DNA of 9,685 bases from assembly GCA_051879215.1 (NCBI GenBank), contig JBJELP010000182.1, forward strand, positions 1-9,685, in the 5' to 3' direction. Origin of the DNA: TWA4 sp051879215 (GTDB taxonomy: Bacteria; Bacillota; Clostridia; Lachnospirales; Lachnospiraceae). The notes under the pieces are model-generated. The model searched no databases. It worked only from the letters and a program-made list of their open reading frames with translations, and had not been told where the DNA came from. How positions within the stretch are numbered: the first letter of the stretch is position 1; each line of letters begins with the position of its first letter. Of the stretch, positions 6,975 to 9,685 are shown in pieces. Made by a program: the position numbers and the translations under genes.

Positions 6975-7007
6975 ATGCAATTCCCTTTCTGTTATACCGA
7001 CTTATCT

Positions 7008-7042
7008 AAAAAAAGCAGAAAACCGAAATTTCCTGCTTTTTC
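7008..7042 (-). terminator. Rho-independent terminator of the 6S RNA gene
   Basis: In the leftward transcript GAAAAAGCAG (7042-7033) pairs with CTGC (7018-7015) plus the first bases of the following run of seven U residues (7014-7008), across a 14-base loop. The element lies about 25 bases beyond the end of the paired 6S RNA rod and before the GNAT gene. The A/T runs on both sides could also let it work rightward, but no rightward gene ends here. Confidence 0.8.
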
Positions 7043-7067
7043 ATAATACAATTCAAATAAAACAAAT

Positions 7068-7243
7068 AACCCAAAATGCCGAATCCTGCACTTTGACTCC
7101 TAGCTAAAGCCAGGTGGGCAACCGCAGTAAGAACTTCTGCCATCCACTCAAAGGAGGCCCGACATCCATTCTACAATATAGGAATCCCGTTTAAAGTAAT
7201 GTAGGTTCAAAATAGCAGGACTTCATTTCGAACATTTCAGGTT
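7068..7243 (-). ncRNA. ssrS: 6S RNA (RNA polymerase-binding regulatory RNA)
   Basis: 6S RNA mimics an open promoter and sequesters the housekeeping sigma-RNA polymerase in slow growth. The leftward transcript folds into a long interrupted rod typical of the family. AACCUGAAAUG (from 7243) pairs with CAUUUUGGGUU (ending 7068) using only two wobbles. Inside it CGAA pairs with UUCG, GUCCUGC (7221-7215) with GCAGGA (7089-7084), UUUUGA with UCAAAG, and CCUA with UAGG. These stems enclose an open central region, an inner hairpin around AUUCcUAUAuugUAGAAU, and a distal arm containing GGGCCUCCUUUGAGUGG and CUGCGGUUGCCCACC, sequences I associate with Firmicute 6S RNAs. The start fits 7 bases after a near-consensus promoter and a strong terminator follows. 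Length about 176 bases; mature ends are estimates. Confidence 0.85.
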
Positions 7244-7249
7244 GTGAAT

Positions 7250-7278
7250 AGTATAACCGAATCAGAGAAAATTATCAA
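7250..7278 (-). promoter_or_regulatory. Housekeeping sigma-factor promoter of the 6S RNA
   Basis: On the minus strand the -35 box TTGATA (7278-7273) and the -10 box TATACT (7255-7250) are separated by exactly 17 bases. The predicted start at about 7243 coincides with the first base of the outer 6S stem, which supports both calls. Confidence 0.85.
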
Positions 7279-7280
7279 GC

Positions 7281-7322
7281 CAATTTTTCACACAATCCAA
7301 GTCTGTATTATTGTGAAAATTG
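7281..7322. repeat. Inverted repeat between thiE and the 6S promoter
   Basis: CAATTTTTCACA (7281-7292) pairs with TGTGAAAATTG (7312-7322), with one bulged T and a loop of about 19 bases. It lies 36 bases downstream of the thiE stop and abuts the 6S -35 box. It may stop the thiamin transcript, although no U-run follows, or bind a regulator of the 6S promoter. Confidence 0.5.
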
Positions 7323-7357
7323 AACTCTTGACAAATTAATTTTTCCATTTTTTTCAT

Positions 7358-8008
7358 TCAGCTGTTATGGGAATTGACCATATCCGAAGAAAGTGCCAGC
7401 AATTCAGCAGCTGCCTTTCCCGGATCTTTCGCTGCGAAAATGGCAGAAACAACTGCAACACCGTCTACACCGCTGCCTTTCAGCTTTTGGATATTGTCAG
7501 CTGAAATACCGCCAATGGCAACTACAGGTACATTTACCGCATCACAGATTTCTCTCAGTGTCTCAGCAGACATATTACTTACATTTGTCTTGGTGGATGT
7601 ATTGAACACCGCACCAACACCAAGGTAATCTGCCCCATTTTCGACTGCTTCCACTGCTTCCTTTACATTATGTGCTGATACACCGATGATCATCCTGCCA
7701 CCAACACGCCTGCGAACATCCGATGCCATCATATCATCCTGACCCACATGAACGCCATCTGCGCCACATTTTACGGCAATGTCAACATTATCATTGACAA
7801 TAAAAGGAACCTGATATTTACGGCAAAGAGCACCGATTTCCACTGCCTCCTGCAGAAATGTTTCCTCATCCAGTTCCTTTTCGCGGAGCTGAACACAGGT
7901 TACACCATTTTTCAAAGCGGCTTCCACCTGTTCATACAGACTCATGGTACCGGTCCACGTTCTGTCGGTTACTGCATAAAGCAGCATCATTTTTTTATCG
8001 CACTTCAT
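7358..8008 (-). CDS. thiE: Thiamin phosphate synthase
   Basis: Condenses hydroxymethylpyrimidine diphosphate with thiazole phosphate to thiamin phosphate in the cytosol. 216 residues, normal for this TIM-barrel family. Signature pieces in order are LYAVTDR (10-16), the pyrimidine-phosphate loop QLREK (40-44), NDNVDIA (72-78), GADGVHVGQDD with metal-binding Asp (82-92), IGVSAHN (108-114), YLGVGAVFNTSTK (128-140, where GPIFPTxTK is usual), and VVAIGGI (162-168) near the phosphate site. The start ATG at 8008 is preferred because GAGGTG lies 7 bases upstream; a GTG at 8017 lacks room for one. It overlaps the end of thiM by 14 bases, so the two are translated as a coupled pair. Substituting Asn for Pro in the GxxFxTxTK loop is a mild deviation and probably tolerated. 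Confidence 0.97.
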   Translation of the reverse strand: MKCDKKMMLLYAVTDRTWTGTMSLYEQVEAALKNGVTCVQLREKELDEETFLQEAVEIGALCRKYQVPFIVNDNVDIAVKCGADGVHVGQDDMMASDVRRRVGGRMIIGVSAHNVKEAVEAVENGADYLGVGAVFNTSTKTNVSNMSAETLREICDAVNVPVVAIGGISADNIQKLKGSGVDGVAVVSAIFAAKDPGKAAAELLALSSDMVNSHNS

Positions 8009-8816
8009 ATCTTGCACCTCGTTCCAATTCTTCTCCTGTCAGGTTATAAATCGCATCGATGATATAGTTTCGATAACTGGCATTTCCATCCAATTCTGTC
8101 ATACGTTCTCTGGCCTTTTCCCCGCAGAAGCCCATGGCACATACAGCTGCCGCTGCCGCTTCCAGCGGTGTATCGGGATTGGCAGTTACAAAAGCTGCCG
8201 TCATTGCGGAAAGCTGGCATCCAGTGCCGGTAATCCGGCGCATATCGGGATGTCCGTTGTAAATGCAATAGGATTTTTCCCCATCTGTCACAAGATCAAT
8301 GGCACTTGTAATGGCAATCACAGAATGGATTTTCTTTGCAAAATGCTTTGCAAAAGCCACAGCTGCATCCAGCGTTTCCGGTGTAATGGCATCCATCCCA
8401 TCTGCATCCACTCCTTTTGTGCTCCCTGTTCCGAAAGCCAGTGTTTTTATCTCGGAAATATTGCCGCGGATAACGGAAAACCGGACTTCATTCAGCAGTT
8501 TCAGTGCACTTTCCGTTCTGAAAGCGGAAGCCCCCGCACCAACCGGGTCAAGTACAACCGGATGGCCCAGTTCATTGGCTTTTTTTCCTGCCAGCAGCAT
8601 GGAGGTAACTTTCGTGCTGTTCAGTGTCCCCATGTTAATCGTTAATCCCTGGCAAAGAGATGTTATTTCCTCCACTTCCGCAGGATCATCCGCCATAATG
8701 GGGGAACCGCCGCAGGCAAGCAGAATATTGGCACAGTCATTTACGGTTACATAGTTTGTGATATTATGAATCAACGGAACCTTTTCCCGTACATTTTGCA
8801 TCATTTCAAGAAACAT
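7995..8816 (-). CDS. thiM: Hydroxyethylthiazole kinase
   Basis: Phosphorylates 4-methyl-5-(2-hydroxyethyl)thiazole with ATP, a salvage step that supplies thiazole phosphate to the adjacent thiE. 273 residues from ATG at 8816, equal to the usual family length; GAAGGA lies about 12 bases upstream. The frame extends 14 codons further (to a TTG at 8858) but those residues lack family similarity and any ribosome site. Motifs from the chosen start are PLIHNITNYVTVNDCAN (14-30), GGSPIMADD (36-44), INMGTL (60-65), VVLDPVGAGAS (87-97), the GNISEI loop (118-123) and ITGTGCQLSAM (195-205) with the conserved active-site cysteine at 200, so the enzyme should be active. The ribokinase-like fold is expected to form a trimer. 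thiD, thiC and thiazole-synthesis genes are not in the window. Confidence 0.97.
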   Translation of the reverse strand: MFLEMMQNVREKVPLIHNITNYVTVNDCANILLACGGSPIMADDPAEVEEITSLCQGLTINMGTLNSTKVTSMLLAGKKANELGHPVVLDPVGAGASAFRTESALKLLNEVRFSVIRGNISEIKTLAFGTGSTKGVDADGMDAITPETLDAAVAFAKHFAKKIHSVIAITSAIDLVTDGEKSYCIYNGHPDMRRITGTGCQLSAMTAAFVTANPDTPLEAAAAAVCAMGFCGEKARERMTELDGNASYRNYIIDAIYNLTGEELERGARYEVR

Positions 8817-8891
8817 CGTTTTACCCAATCCTTCTTTTTTATTTATCATATCAATCAAAAATCGACGTCAAAATAATTTCATCGGATTATT

Positions 8892-9374
8892 CTACTTCTT
8901 TGCAAAATCCAGGAGTTTTTCTCCGGCAATCCGGTAAATGGTCCAGTCAGACAGCGGCTGTGCCCCAAGGGACAGATAAAAATCAATACTCGGCTGATTC
9001 CAGTCCAGACAGCACCATTCCAAGCGGCCGCATCCACGTTCAACCGCAATGGAAGCCAGTTTTTTCAATATACCTTTGCCATATCCTCTGCCTCTGTATT
9101 CCGGACGCACGAACAGATCTTCCAGATAAAGTCCGGCTCTTCCAAGAAATGTTGAAAAATTATGAAAAAAGAGGGCAAAACCAACTTCTTTCTGCCCCTC
9201 AAGAGCAAAAATGACTTCCGCCTTCTGTTTGTCAAAGATCCATTCTTCCAGCAGTTCTTCATTGGCAATGACTTCATCTGACATATGTTCATACTCCGCC
9301 AGTTCTTTAATAAATTGCAGAATCAGAGCAACGTCTTTTCTCTCTGCATATCGGAAATTTATATCTGTATTCAT
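8892..9374 (-). CDS. GNAT N-acetyltransferase, spermidine/spermine (diamine) acetyltransferase-like
   Basis: 160 residues, normal for single-domain GNATs. The N-terminus NFRYAERKDVALILQFIKEL, the strand GLYLEDLFVRPEYRGRGYGK (81-100) with the acetyl-CoA loop RGRGYG (94-99), and LEWCCLDWNQPSIDFYLSLG (118-137) follow the SSAT-like subgroup closely, including the WNxPSIDFYxxLGA segment. The enzyme would transfer acetyl from acetyl-CoA to a polyamine, amino acid or similar amine; the substrate is inferred only from resemblance. ATG at 9374 has AAAGG about 8 bases upstream. It is the first gene before thiM, with 75 bases between them and no terminator seen, so it may share a transcript with thiM-thiE. 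No clear promoter was identified upstream. Confidence 0.93.
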   Translation of the reverse strand: MNTDINFRYAERKDVALILQFIKELAEYEHMSDEVIANEELLEEWIFDKQKAEVIFALEGQKEVGFALFFHNFSTFLGRAGLYLEDLFVRPEYRGRGYGKGILKKLASIAVERGCGRLEWCCLDWNQPSIDFYLSLGAQPLSDWTIYRIAGEKLLDFAKK

Positions 9375-9506
9375 AGGGAAACCTTTCTGTTCAAAACTAT
9401 TTTCTGATCATCTGTAAGGATGAATTCATAAATATCCCATACAGTTTACCAGAACACAGCAAAAATGAACAGAGGGTATCTGTAAAAATTCAAAGCAACT
9501 TTTTTC

Positions 9507-9535
9507 TTGCACCTTTGACAGAAGGTTTATATAAT
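9507..9535 (+). promoter_or_regulatory. Strong housekeeping promoter for the gene at the right edge
   Basis: The -35 box TTGCAC (9507-9512) and the perfect -10 box TATAAT (9530-9535) are 17 bases apart. Transcription would start near 9542, giving a leader of about 35 bases before the ATG at 9577. A second TTGACA (9515-9520) is too close to the -10 box (9 bases) to be its -35 element. Confidence 0.75.
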
Positions 9536-9576
9536 GATGATGAAAAATCTTAGGAAACATGGGGAAGGTGAAAATA

Positions 9577-9685
9577 ATGCTGAATAGTTGGACAAAAAAA
9601 TATTATCTGGAGATGAATAAACCTTCAGAAGAAGATAACAGAACTACAAAGGAACGCATTCTGGACGAACTGAAAGCACAGGGCC
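9577..9685 (+). CDS. Unidentified gene, partial (N-terminal 36 codons)
   Basis: The reading frame is open to the right edge and begins MLNSWTKKYYLEMNKPSEED, followed by a charged, helix-prone stretch ending in ERILDELKAQG. No family can be recognised from so few residues; there is no signal peptide or membrane segment. The ATG at 9577 has GGAAGGTG 7 bases upstream and sits below a strong promoter. An in-frame ATG at 9559 with a weaker AGGA site is an alternative start. It is divergent from the GNAT/thiamin genes. Confidence 0.7.
   Translation, partial: MLNSWTKKYYLEMNKPSEEDNRTTKERILDELKAQG

Noticed and set aside
8299..8754. A 151-codon rightward frame inside thiM.
   Set aside because: Antisense shadow of a well-conserved enzyme gene.
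8817..8858. An N-terminal extension of thiM by 14 residues from a TTG.
   Set aside because: No ribosome site, and the shorter protein has the standard family length.

Overview
The window looks like a chromosomal stretch from a low- to mid-GC Gram-positive gut Firmicute, most likely a Clostridia member (Lachnospiraceae or Ruminococcaceae type). This is inferred from strong GGAGG-type ribosome sites, the gene families present, a clostridial-style VirD4-like ATPase, and a 6S RNA with a housekeeping promoter. No ribosomal or other precise taxonomic marker is present, so the family-level call is an inference.

Left part (1-4935) is accessory DNA. Two genes read leftward: a ClpP-like serine peptidase with an intact Ser-His-Asp triad, and, 3 bases after its stop codon, a VirD4/TraG-like ATPase that runs off the left edge. 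Unlike usual coupling proteins, the ATPase has no N-terminal membrane segments. A 945-residue protein is transcribed divergently from the same 327-bp AT-rich, palindrome-rich control region. I read it as a helical N-terminus, a TPR/Sel1-like stretch, a degenerate tandem Rossmann (TrkA-N-like) core and a C-terminal RyR-like domain. This peptidase / soluble HerA-FtsK-clade ATPase / putative ligand-sensor set is the best candidate for an undescribed system here. It ends in an unusual 100-base nested hairpin element (4939-5040).

Middle part (5041-6974) looks like a patchwork of small accessory genes read leftward: an XRE-type regulator with three membrane segments, a chloramphenicol-acetyltransferase-like gene reduced to 94 codons by a clean in-frame internal deletion, and a RimJ/RimL-type GNAT acetyltransferase.

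Right part (7008-9685) looks like core chromosome. It holds a 6S RNA gene with its own promoter and terminator. Next comes a thiamin-salvage pair whose reading frames overlap: thiM (hydroxyethylthiazole kinase) feeds thiazole phosphate to thiE (thiamin phosphate synthase). Upstream of thiM, possibly in the same transcript, lies a second GNAT acetyltransferase (spermidine/spermine-acetyltransferase-like). No TPP riboswitch is visible before these genes. A rightward gene with a near-consensus promoter starts at the right edge and is cut off.
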